In this document: positions 1-6,992 of the stretch, in pieces
Position numbering within the stretch: position 1 is the first letter of the stretch
How the letters are laid out: every line of letters starts with the position of its first letter
Origin: Candidatus Dadabacteria bacterium
GTDB taxonomy: Bacteria; J088
NCBI GenBank assembly: GCA_003695505.1
Contig: RFIY01000249.1
Coordinates: forward strand, 1-15,094
Length of the DNA: 15,094 nucleotides
Direction: 5' to 3'
Notes under the pieces: model-generated
What the model saw: the letters and a program-made list of their open reading frames with translations, nothing else
Database searches by the model: none
Told to the model about the DNA's origin: nothing
Position numbers and translations under genes: made by a program

Positions 1-137
1 ATGCCGATCCGCCCCTCGCTGTACCCGAGCGTGACCAGCCACTTCGGCAGGATCAGCAACCCCGAAACCGCGAGGAAGAACGTGAAGTGCATCCCGAGTA
101 CGAGACGCAACGGCCGATTGCGCAGCAATTCAAGCAT
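1..137 (-). CDS. MFS-type transporter, N-terminal fragment (runs off left edge)
   Basis: Reading the minus strand from an ATG at 135-137 gives about 45 residues that stay open to the window edge. The peptide begins MLELLRNRPLRLVLG, continues with a hydrophobic helix (HFTFFLAVSGLLILP) and then WLVTLGYSEGRIG. A short basic N-terminus, a first membrane helix and a loop of the 'LG.SE..IG' type are typical of the first transmembrane segment of major facilitator superfamily permeases. I see no clear Shine-Dalgarno sequence before this ATG. The reading frame stays open upstream, so the start is a judgement based on where the homologous-looking sequence begins. The gene is divergent from the GMC operon, 70 bases away. 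The substrate cannot be inferred. Another polytopic membrane protein family is possible because only the first helix is visible. Confidence 0.55.
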   Translation of the reverse strand, partial: MLELLRNRPLRLVLGMHFTFFLAVSGLLILPKWLVTLGYSEGRIG

Positions 138-207
138 CCGAACATGATCGCAGCAGTCGGCATGGCGTGCAGTTGCGCAATGTCCCCAAGTGAACGACAA
201 TTCATAG

Positions 208-717
208 ATGGCGTTATTTCTGCTCATCGCGATCCTGCTTCTCCTCTTTATCGTGCTGCGCTTCCGCTATCCGCGGCCGGCACGCGACTATCGCCACCTT
301 CGTCCCGCGGATGTGTGCGTCGTCCACGCCGTATCGGATGTGATGTTTCCCGATGGCGGCGCCGTCGCCGTATCGGGGCGGACGGCGGATATCACAGGCT
401 ACATCGACCGCTATCTCGGCTGGCACGCGCCATCGCTGCGGTTTCTCGTGCGCCTGATGTTTGCGTTGATCGAACACGCCCCGCTGCTGTTCGTGCCAAC
501 GCTGAAACGGTTTTCGGATCTGCCTGCGGAGGCGCAGGAACGTTACCTTGCGGGGTGGGAGCACTCGCGCTTCTATCCGCGGCGCATGGTCTTTCAGAGC
601 CTGCGTGCGCTGATGTCGATGGCCTACCTGGCGTCACCCGATGTCGAACGCGCGATCGGCGTCGAGCGCCCGGAACGATGCGAGGCCGCCGCCATCGTCA
701 AACGGAGCGCAACGTGA
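208..717 (+). CDS. Membrane-anchored small subunit of a GMC dehydrogenase (gluconate 2-dehydrogenase subunit 3-like)
   Basis: This 169-residue protein starts with a strongly hydrophobic helix (about residues 2-18, LFLLIAILLLLFIVL) followed at once by a basic stretch (RFRYPRPARDYRH). That pattern suggests a signal anchor with the rest of the protein in the cytoplasm. The soluble part (about 30-160) is helical and includes DLPAEAQERYLAGWEHSRF and a following RRMVFQSLRALMSMAYL segment, the style of the small 'subunit 3' proteins that accompany GMC flavoprotein dehydrogenases. Its stop codon overlaps the GTG start of the GMC gene by four bases (GTGA, 714-717), so the two are translationally coupled and probably form a complex. 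It likely tethers the catalytic subunit to the inner membrane and may help its folding. No twin-arginine signal is present, unlike many members. The start lacks a clear Shine-Dalgarno sequence. Family assignment is from pattern and context. Confidence 0.7.
   Translation: MALFLLIAILLLLFIVLRFRYPRPARDYRHLRPADVCVVHAVSDVMFPDGGAVAVSGRTADITGYIDRYLGWHAPSLRFLVRLMFALIEHAPLLFVPTLKRFSDLPAEAQERYLAGWEHSRFYPRRMVFQSLRALMSMAYLASPDVERAIGVERPERCEAAAIVKRSAT
704..707 (+). promoter_or_regulatory. Ribosome binding site (GGAG) that fixes the GTG start of the GMC gene
   Basis: GGAG lies six bases before the GTG at 714 and inside the end of the preceding gene. It supports the GTG start of the flavoprotein rather than an in-frame start far upstream in the open frame that begins near 87. 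Confidence 0.6.
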
Positions 718-2252
718 CCGACACCCTGTACGACGGCATCATCGAATACAAGGACTATACGGGCAACCGCCGCGAGTCTTGCGACGCGGTTGTGATCGGT
801 TCGGGGCCGACCGGTGCGGTGGCGGCCTGGCAGCTCGTCGACCGCGGCCTCGACGTGATCCTGCTCGAAGCCGGGCCGGTACGTCGCCCTCAGGATTTCA
901 CGCTGGATGGCGCAAAAACCCTTGCCGAAGTCTGCTACGAAGGCGGCCTCCGTGCGATGCGCGGCAAGCCCATGGTCCCAACCATGCAGGCGCGGGTTCT
1001 CGGCGGCGGCTCACACATCAACTCCGCCATTTGCGTGCGCACACCGCAGTTCTGTTTCGATGACTGGCGCGAGCGCTATGGCGTCGACTGGGTTGATCGC
1101 GCCACACTCGATCCACACTACGACCGCGTCGAGGCCTTCCTCGGCGTTGGGCCGACGCCCGCGGACGTGCTCGGCCGCAAGAACGAGCTGTTCCGCGATG
1201 CCTGCAATGCCCTCGGCATCCACAGCGAGCCGATGCCTCGCAACGTCCGCGGCTGCTGCGGCTGCGCCGAGTGTTTCACCGGCTGCCCGACGCGGGCCAA
1301 ACAGAGCATGGACATCAGTTACATCCCAGACGCGGTGCGCAAGGGAATGCGCGTGTTCACGTCGGCACAGGTCGTTGCGATCGACCACGACGGCCGACAG
1401 GCCTCTGGTGTCCGCGCGATCATCGTCGACCCGAGCGGTCGACCGAGCGGCCACGAGCTGCGCGTCGATGCCAAGAAAGTCATCCTCGCGGCCGGATGCC
1501 TGGCCACGCCGGTCCTGCTGCAAAAAAGCAACGTCCCCGATCCGCACAAACAGATCGGCAAAGGGCTGCAGGCACACCCTGGTTGTGCGCTGATGGGCAT
1601 CTTTCCCGATCCGGTCGATCCCTGGTTCGGTGCCACGCAGGGCTATCAGTCGCTGGAGTACCTGCGCGACGGCTTCAAGATGGAGACCCTCTGGGCGCCA
1701 CCCGCCATTCTTGCGGTTCGCCTGCCGGGCTTTGGCAAGCGGCTCAAGGAATACTACGGTAAGCTGCGCTACAGTGCGTTCTGGGACAGTTTCTTTGCGC
1801 TGAAACACTCGCAGGGCCGCGTCCGTGCCCGTCCTGGCCGTAGCTTCAATCCCGACGTGACCTACCGCGTCGACCGACGTGACATCCCGACGATCAAGAC
1901 CGGCCTGATCAAGCTCGCCGAACTCTTCTGGGCCGCCGGTGCAGAAGAGCTGCTACCTGGGATCTACGGCGTCCCCGAGGTCGTCACACGCGATCAGGGC
2001 CTGCGGCCATTTGAACAGGCCGACCTGAAGCCCGAACACATCGTCCTTGCCGCCACGCACCTGTTCAGCTCGACCCGGATGGGGCCCGACCCGAAAACAT
2101 CCGTCGTCGATCCGTACGCAGAACTGCACCACCTCAAAAACTGCCACATCGTCGACACCGGCATCATGCCGCGCAGCCCCGCCGTCAACCCGATGCTGAC
2201 CGGCATGGCGCTCGCCGACCGCCTCGCCGGCCAGATCGCCGAACGGATGTAG
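714..2252 (+). CDS. GMC family FAD-dependent alcohol dehydrogenase/oxidase with ferredoxin-like cysteine motif
   Basis: This 512-residue flavoprotein has the N-terminal Rossmann FAD motif GSGPTG (residues 29-34) ending in the acidic LLEAG (50-54), and an LGGGSHIN segment (96-103) at the place of the GMC signature that contacts FAD. The C-terminal GMC block holds the presumed catalytic pair, H449 (in THLFSSTRMG) and N492 (in PAVNPML). It should oxidise an alcohol to an aldehyde or ketone, passing electrons to FAD and then to oxygen, a quinone or a carrier. Residues 181-192 form CCGCAECFTGCP, which contains CxxCxxCxxxCP (C181, C184, C187, C191), like a ferredoxin [4Fe-4S] site, followed by RAKQSMDISYIPDA, as in cholesterol/long-chain alcohol oxidase-like GMC enzymes. 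There is no signal peptide. The GTG start overlaps the small-subunit stop. The frame is open back to 87, but that upstream part is the shadow of the small subunit. The substrate is unknown. Confidence 0.88.
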   Translation: MTDTLYDGIIEYKDYTGNRRESCDAVVIGSGPTGAVAAWQLVDRGLDVILLEAGPVRRPQDFTLDGAKTLAEVCYEGGLRAMRGKPMVPTMQARVLGGGSHINSAICVRTPQFCFDDWRERYGVDWVDRATLDPHYDRVEAFLGVGPTPADVLGRKNELFRDACNALGIHSEPMPRNVRGCCGCAECFTGCPTRAKQSMDISYIPDAVRKGMRVFTSAQVVAIDHDGRQASGVRAIIVDPSGRPSGHELRVDAKKVILAAGCLATPVLLQKSNVPDPHKQIGKGLQAHPGCALMGIFPDPVDPWFGATQGYQSLEYLRDGFKMETLWAPPAILAVRLPGFGKRLKEYYGKLRYSAFWDSFFALKHSQGRVRARPGRSFNPDVTYRVDRRDIPTIKTGLIKLAELFWAAGAEELLPGIYGVPEVVTRDQGLRPFEQADLKPEHIVLAATHLFSSTRMGPDPKTSVVDPYAELHHLKNCHIVDTGIMPRSPAVNPMLTGMALADRLAGQIAERM

Positions 2253-2268
2253 CGCGGGCCGAGAGTCC

Positions 2269-2297
2269 TTTACATTGGCGGCGGGTTTCGCTAGACT
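2269..2297 (+). promoter_or_regulatory. Sigma70-type promoter of the Hsp70-like gene
   Basis: TTTACA (2269-2274, five of six consensus bases) and TAGACT (2292-2297, four of six) are separated by exactly 17 bases. Transcription would start near 2304, giving a leader of about 47 bases before the ATG at 2351. The GMC gene ends at 2252, so the Hsp70-like gene is probably an independent unit, although I see no terminator between them. Confidence 0.55.
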
Positions 2298-2309
2298 CTA
2301 ACGTTGTTC

Positions 2310-2321
2310 GTTTCGCGAAAC
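2310..2321. promoter_or_regulatory. Perfect 12-bp palindrome in the leader of the Hsp70-like gene (candidate operator)
   Basis: GTTTCGCGAAAC is a perfect palindrome starting about six bases after the predicted transcription start. Its position suits a repressor site. It is too short and GC-centred to be a good terminator and has no T-run after it. The binding protein is unknown, and chance occurrence is possible. Confidence 0.4.
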
Positions 2322-2350
2322 TGACTGGACCCGCAGAACTGGCGCCTCTG

Positions 2351-5300
2351 ATGACCGACTTCATTCTTGGCATCGACCTCGGCACGACCAACAGTTGCGT
2401 CGCCGTACACTTCGATGGTGCAACCGAAATCATTCCTGATCCGGACGGCTTCACGACCGTCCCAAGTGTGGTTCATATCGCCCCCGATGGCACACGAACG
2501 TTCGGCAGGCAGGCGCTCGACCGACGAGCGCACGACCCTGCGGCAACGATTTACGGGGCAAAACGTCTGATCGGACGGCCTGCCGACGCCGAAGAAATTC
2601 GCGATCTGCAGCGCTATTTCGCCTATACGATCGTTGCCGATGAAAAAGGTGAGCTGGCTGTAGAAGTGCATGGACAGCGCCACAGCGTCGTCGACATCAG
2701 CGCGTGGCTGCTCGACTATCTGCGGCGTAACGCCGAAGCCTGGCTCGAACAACCTGTTTCCCAGGCGGTCATCAGCGTACCGGCCTATTTCAACCAGCGA
2801 CAGCGCGACGCCGTACAGGAAGCCGGGCGTCGGGCGGGGCTTGACGTATTGCGGATCGTCAACGAGCCCACCGCCGCAGCACTCGCGTACCGCGCGGGGC
2901 AACAGGACCAGCGGCGCATCATCGTCTACGACCTTGGCGGCGGCACCTTCGATGTCACCGTGCTCGAACTGCGCGACCGCGTCTTCGAAGTACTGGCGAC
3001 CGGCGGCGACAGTTTTCTGGGCGGTCTCGACTTTGACCGATCGATTGCCGACCACCTTCGCGAACGCTTCGAGGCGAAGGAACAGGTCAATATCGCCAAT
3101 GATCAGGCAGCGATACAGCGCCTGATGCGCGCTGCGGAGCAGGCCAAGATCGATGCCGGCGCAGACAACCAGGCGCACATCACGATTCCGTTTCTGGCCA
3201 AGGCCGGCGAGCCTTTACCACGCCGTCTTGGGATCGACGACAGGTGCACGCTCGACGAGCTTGGTGCGTGGACCGATGATCTGATCGCACAGACGCTGAT
3301 CATCTGTGACGAGGTGCTTGTCGAAGCCGGAATGGTGGCCAGGGAGGTCGATGAGATCGTGCTGGTCGGCGGCATGACACGGTTCCCGCCGGTGCGCGCA
3401 CGCGTCGCCGGCCACTTCGGCGCCGAACCGCACACCGGCCTGAACCCGGATGAAGTCGTTGCCGCTGGCGCTGCGATCCTTGGCGACGCACTGGTTCGTC
3501 CATCCGAGGCCCTGGAACTGGTAGATGTTCTGCCGGTGTCGATCGGGATGACGGTCAACTATGGGCCATATGAGACCGTCCTGCACCGGAACACGCGCAT
3601 TCCGGCGCTCGTCGAACGCGACTTGCCGACGACCGTAGACGGGCAGACGGGACTGGCGATTCGCCTGTTTCAGGGCGAAAGCCCGAACCCCGCCGACAAC
3701 ACCTGGCTCGGCGAGCTGGTCATCACCGGTATCGAACCGCGACCCGCCGGAGAGATCTCGGTCAGACTGCGCCTCGCCCTCGACGACAACGGATTGCTTG
3801 AGGTGACGGCACACGAAGCATCGACCGGGCAACGCCTGGAACAACGCTTCGAGACGACGCCTCCCGTCGAGGTGACGCAGATCGTGACACCGGCCCCGTC
3901 GCCAGACGCTACTGAGACGCCCGAGCCTGAAACCGTTGCCGAACCAGTCGCACCGCAGCCAACCGCAACCGAAGCCCCGGTCGCAGACACCGAGGCCGTA
4001 CCCGTCACCGAGACGCCCGAGCCTGAAACCGTTGCCGAACCGGTCACGCCACAGCCAGTCGCAGCCGAAGCCTCGGTCGCAGACACCGAGACCGTACCCG
4101 CCACCGAGACGCCCGAGCCTGAAACCGTTGCCGAACCGGTCGGGCCGCAGCCAGACGCAACCGAAGCCCCTGTCGCGGACATCGAGACCGCCCCTGTCAC
4201 CGAAACACCCGAGCCTGAAACCGTTGCCGAACCGGTCGCACCACAGCCAGCCGCAACCGAAGCCCCGGTCACAGACGTCGAGCCCCCACCCGAACCGCCC
4301 GCAGCGGAAACGATCACCGAACCGGTTGCTGCACAACCGACCGCCACCGAAACGAATGGTGACAACCTCGGTGCCACCGCCGTCCCCGAAGCACCCGTGG
4401 TGGAACCGCTCACTGAGCCTGGCGAGCCCCTCGACGCCGCAATGGATACCGCGCCGGAGAGCCTGGATACGACGGCTGCCGAGCGTGAAACGCTGACGCA
4501 GAAGGTAACCGACGCCATCGAAGAACTGGTCGTTGCAACCGGAGAACTCGATGCACTCGACCAGGAATTGCGCCGGCTCGGCGGCGACCCTGAGATCGTC
4601 TGGTCCGGCTATGCCATGTTACGCGGTCAGCTCACCGACCTTCGCGCTGCGCCACCGGTGGTCGATCCGGAAGCAGACCTGGACACGCTGAAGCAGACGC
4701 TGGATCGATGTCATCGGCTCTCCCGCGAGTGGCACGGTCTCGAACCCGCACTACGCGAAGCCATTCAGGCGCAGCAGGCTGCGAATGCAGCACGCCTGGC
4801 GGCACTACGCAAAGATCTGCAGGAACGCCTGTCCACGCTCGAAGACCGGATCGCCCAGGCCGCGCTTCCCGATGATGAACAGCGGGCGTCCTTCGTTGAG
4901 GCACTCGAAACACAGATCGAGGAAGCGCGGCAGGTTGCACGGAATGCGCAGGCGAGCGAACAGCTCGCGGCCGTCGAAGCCGCGGCTCGCCAGTTTGCGC
5001 TGACTGAAAAGCAACTGTCGGAAACGCTGGCTGAAATCGAGCAGCACATCGCCTCTGCGCAGGCCGCGCGTGAGGCGGCGGCCGCGACACGTCTGGAATC
5101 TCTTCGCGCGCAGCTACGCGAATGCAGCAGCGCCATCGATGCACTCGAAGCGGACGCGGATCAACTACCCGACGTGGATCGTGACGAACTGAAGCAACGC
5201 ATTCTCTTGCTGCGGGACGACACGCTACAGCCAGGCGGCCAGCTCGCACGCGCGGCTGCGGATCCCGTCGGCAGCGATCTCGACGGCATCGAACGTGCGC

Positions 5301-6958
5301 TGACGGCCATTGCTGAAGGCATCGAACGAATCCGCGAGGAGATCTCTGAGATACTGGAACGCGAGCTGGCTGCACGTCTCAAACAGGCCGGTGCGAAGTT
5401 GCGCAAGGCACTCGAGCAACTGGAAGCCGAGCGCGGCCTGCTGCGCGACAGGCTCGCACGCGGCCGCGGCGTCGCTGAGAACCTGGCCGACGACGGTACA
5501 AGTCAGCTTGAGCAGCTTGCAGCCGCAGATCACGAAGCCGCAGAAGCCGTGCAGAAGGTTCGTAGCATGCTCGAAACGATCACGGCCAGCCCGTCAACCT
5601 GTGACCCTGCGGCACTTGAGCGGCAAGCCGCGGCCCTGCTGGATCGCGTTCAACAGTTGCATCGCGAGACCGACGGCGCGGTTGAACAACTTGAAGCACA
5701 GGCACGGGAGCGTCAGGAGCGCAAGAAAAAGCGCGGTGCCCTCGGGCGCATTTCGCTGAAACGCGTGCGCACAGACAAGAACGGCGCCTCCCAGGAAAGC
5801 GTTTCGGAAGCGTCCGACGCACCTCCGGAATCCGATACCAACGTCGAAACCGACGATGCGCTGTTCGAAGCTCAGGCGCCGACACTGGCCGAGGACGTCG
5901 AGGCTCCGTCGGAAAGCTATCAGGACATCACGCAATTGCTGACCATCGAGACCCCGCAGCCAGATAGCGAAGACGACGTTTCGTCGCTGTTTTTCACCGA
6001 GGACGACTTCGAGAACAGTGAGGATGACATTGTCGATCTGCCGCCGCCGGCGTCTGCGGCGCCTTCCCCCGTCGCCGACGTCGTCGAATCCGACGATTAC
6101 ATCGATCCGGACGCCTTTGCGGCAGATCTGGTAGCGCACGGCATCATCACATCGGCTCAGCTCGCCGAAGCCGACGCTGTACGCGAGCAACGGACACCGG
6201 GCTTTCGCGACTTTGCGGTTGCGCAGGGCTACCTCGACAACGAGAAAGCTGCGATGATCGAACGCGAGCAGGCCATGCTCGAACGCCAATACGACTACAA
6301 GAGCTTCGCAGAAACGACCGTCTATCTGGGCCTGATGACAGAAGAGGAGGTCGCGTCGATCGAGCAGGAGCGCCTGCGTACAGGCCCGGCACTCGAAGCG
6401 CTGCTCGTCGAACTGGGGTTCGTCGACCAGGAAACGCTGGCGGGCGAGCGCCAACGCTTCCAGCGCCAGCAAAGTTCTTCCACGCTGCAACAATTGCCAC
6501 TGCCGGATGCACTGCAGCGACCGGCTCTCGTACGCTTGCTGGCTGGCATTGCCCAAAAGCACGCAGCACAGCTGGCCGGATTGCAGCTCGCGCCTGAAGC
6601 AATGGAACCGGGCACGACATTCGATGCATACGCGATCGCCCACTTTGGTATCGACGGCGAGCTGACCGCGACCTGCGAGCTGCGCGCCGACTATGCCGCG
6701 ACCTATCTGCTTGCGACGGCACTGAACCCGGCCCTGGGCATGGTCGATGACCTCGATCCGGAGCTGCTCAAGGAGCAGTTCGCCGTATTCACGCAGCAGA
6801 TTTCTGACGAGACAAGCAAGCGACTGTCACAGATCCGCGGCGAATTGCGCTCTGGAACGGCCACGGGCGGTTCCGCGGACCAGCCCCCAGACGCCGCCAC
6901 CGCGCAGATTCACCTCACATCACCGCGCGGCTCCATCGTCCTCTGCTGGCACGAATAG
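2351..6958 (+). CDS. Giant multidomain Hsp70-like protein: DnaK core, Pro/Glu repeats, coiled coil, helical repeats and CheX-like C-terminus
   Basis: 1535 residues, about 2.4 times DnaK. Residues 1-385 form a full Hsp70 ATPase: phosphate-1 GIDLGTTNSCVAV (7-19), K71 in GAKRLIGR (DnaK K70), VPAYF (143-147) followed by IVNEPTAAALAY, phosphate-2 DLGGGTFD (194-201, with T199) and adenosine motif DEIVLVGGMTR (334-344). A linker-like LELVDVLPVSIGM leads into a substrate-binding beta domain (about 393-508). The alpha-helical lid and C-terminal tail of DnaK are missing. In their place come a Pro/Glu linker with four 32-residue repeats (522-649), a coiled-coil region (about 710-1120), a basic patch (RERQERKKKRGALGRISLKR), an acidic linker, four helical units (1256-1374) and a domain (about 1390-1535) that looks CheX-like. 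There is no signal peptide, so it is cytoplasmic. All ATPase motifs look intact, so it should bind and hydrolyse ATP. No DnaJ or GrpE gene is nearby. The start matches the DnaK N-terminus, although its Shine-Dalgarno sequence is weak. Function is unknown: a scaffold or specialised chaperone is inference. Confidence 0.9.
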   Translation: MTDFILGIDLGTTNSCVAVHFDGATEIIPDPDGFTTVPSVVHIAPDGTRTFGRQALDRRAHDPAATIYGAKRLIGRPADAEEIRDLQRYFAYTIVADEKGELAVEVHGQRHSVVDISAWLLDYLRRNAEAWLEQPVSQAVISVPAYFNQRQRDAVQEAGRRAGLDVLRIVNEPTAAALAYRAGQQDQRRIIVYDLGGGTFDVTVLELRDRVFEVLATGGDSFLGGLDFDRSIADHLRERFEAKEQVNIANDQAAIQRLMRAAEQAKIDAGADNQAHITIPFLAKAGEPLPRRLGIDDRCTLDELGAWTDDLIAQTLIICDEVLVEAGMVAREVDEIVLVGGMTRFPPVRARVAGHFGAEPHTGLNPDEVVAAGAAILGDALVRPSEALELVDVLPVSIGMTVNYGPYETVLHRNTRIPALVERDLPTTVDGQTGLAIRLFQGESPNPADNTWLGELVITGIEPRPAGEISVRLRLALDDNGLLEVTAHEASTGQRLEQRFETTPPVEVTQIVTPAPSPDATETPEPETVAEPVAPQPTATEAPVADTEAVPVTETPEPETVAEPVTPQPVAAEASVADTETVPATETPEPETVAEPVGPQPDATEAPVADIETAPVTETPEPETVAEPVAPQPAATEAPVTDVEPPPEPPAAETITEPVAAQPTATETNGDNLGATAVPEAPVVEPLTEPGEPLDAAMDTAPESLDTTAAERETLTQKVTDAIEELVVATGELDALDQELRRLGGDPEIVWSGYAMLRGQLTDLRAAPPVVDPEADLDTLKQTLDRCHRLSREWHGLEPALREAIQAQQAANAARLAALRKDLQERLSTLEDRIAQAALPDDEQRASFVEALETQIEEARQVARNAQASEQLAAVEAAARQFALTEKQLSETLAEIEQHIASAQAAREAAAATRLESLRAQLRECSSAIDALEADADQLPDVDRDELKQRILLLRDDTLQPGGQLARAAADPVGSDLDGIERALTAIAEGIERIREEISEILERELAARLKQAGAKLRKALEQLEAERGLLRDRLARGRGVAENLADDGTSQLEQLAAADHEAAEAVQKVRSMLETITASPSTCDPAALERQAAALLDRVQQLHRETDGAVEQLEAQARERQERKKKRGALGRISLKRVRTDKNGASQESVSEASDAPPESDTNVETDDALFEAQAPTLAEDVEAPSESYQDITQLLTIETPQPDSEDDVSSLFFTEDDFENSEDDIVDLPPPASAAPSPVADVVESDDYIDPDAFAADLVAHGIITSAQLAEADAVREQRTPGFRDFAVAQGYLDNEKAAMIEREQAMLERQYDYKSFAETTVYLGLMTEEEVASIEQERLRTGPALEALLVELGFVDQETLAGERQRFQRQQSSSTLQQLPLPDALQRPALVRLLAGIAQKHAAQLAGLQLAPEAMEPGTTFDAYAIAHFGIDGELTATCELRADYAATYLLATALNPALGMVDDLDPELLKEQFAVFTQQISDETSKRLSQIRGELRSGTATGGSADQPPDAATAQIHLTSPRGSIVLCWHE
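3914..4297 (+). repeat. Four tandem 96-bp in-frame repeats encoding a Pro/Glu-rich linker
   Basis: Units start at 3914, 4010, 4106 and 4202. Each encodes 32 residues opening with ETPEPETVAEPV, which is identical in all four, followed by a more variable PQP.A.EA.V.D.E segment. A degenerate fifth copy (AETITEPVAAQPTATE) follows. The fixed 96-bp period and near-identical first third suggest expansion by unequal recombination or slippage, with copy number likely to vary between strains. The product should be an extended, disordered spacer between the Hsp70 core and the coiled coil. Confidence 0.92.
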
Positions 6959-6992
6959 GCGCCGCGTCTGGCTCCGCATTCTGGCAGGGACG

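Noticed and set aside
173-201. Possible promoter TTGCGC-N17-GACAAT before the small-subunit gene
   Set aside because: Only three of six -35 and four of six -10 bases match, and it would give a leaderless transcript. Too weak to list.
87-713. Upstream extension of the GMC reading frame to an ATG at 87
   Set aside because: The extra 209 residues are Arg/Ala-rich, low in structure and overlap a convincing membrane-anchored small subunit. The GTG at 714 has a GGAG site and directly precedes the FAD-binding fold.
1011-1808. 265-codon minus-strand frame opposite the GMC gene
   Set aside because: It is the antisense shadow of conserved GMC motifs and has no domain of its own.
3914-4297. Regular repeats as a possible CRISPR array
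   Set aside because: The units are contiguous, without unique spacers, in frame within a protein gene, and no cas genes are present.
3215-4518. Long minus-strand open frames opposite the Pro/Glu repeats (Gly/Cys/Phe-rich and Ser/Val/Gly-rich)
   Set aside because: They are mirror images of the GC-rich tandem repeat and show low-complexity composition with no domain features.
5594-6643. 349-codon minus-strand frame opposite the Hsp70-like C-terminal region
   Set aside because: It is Arg/Cys-rich with no recognisable motif and is explained by GC-rich antisense openness over a coherent plus-strand protein.
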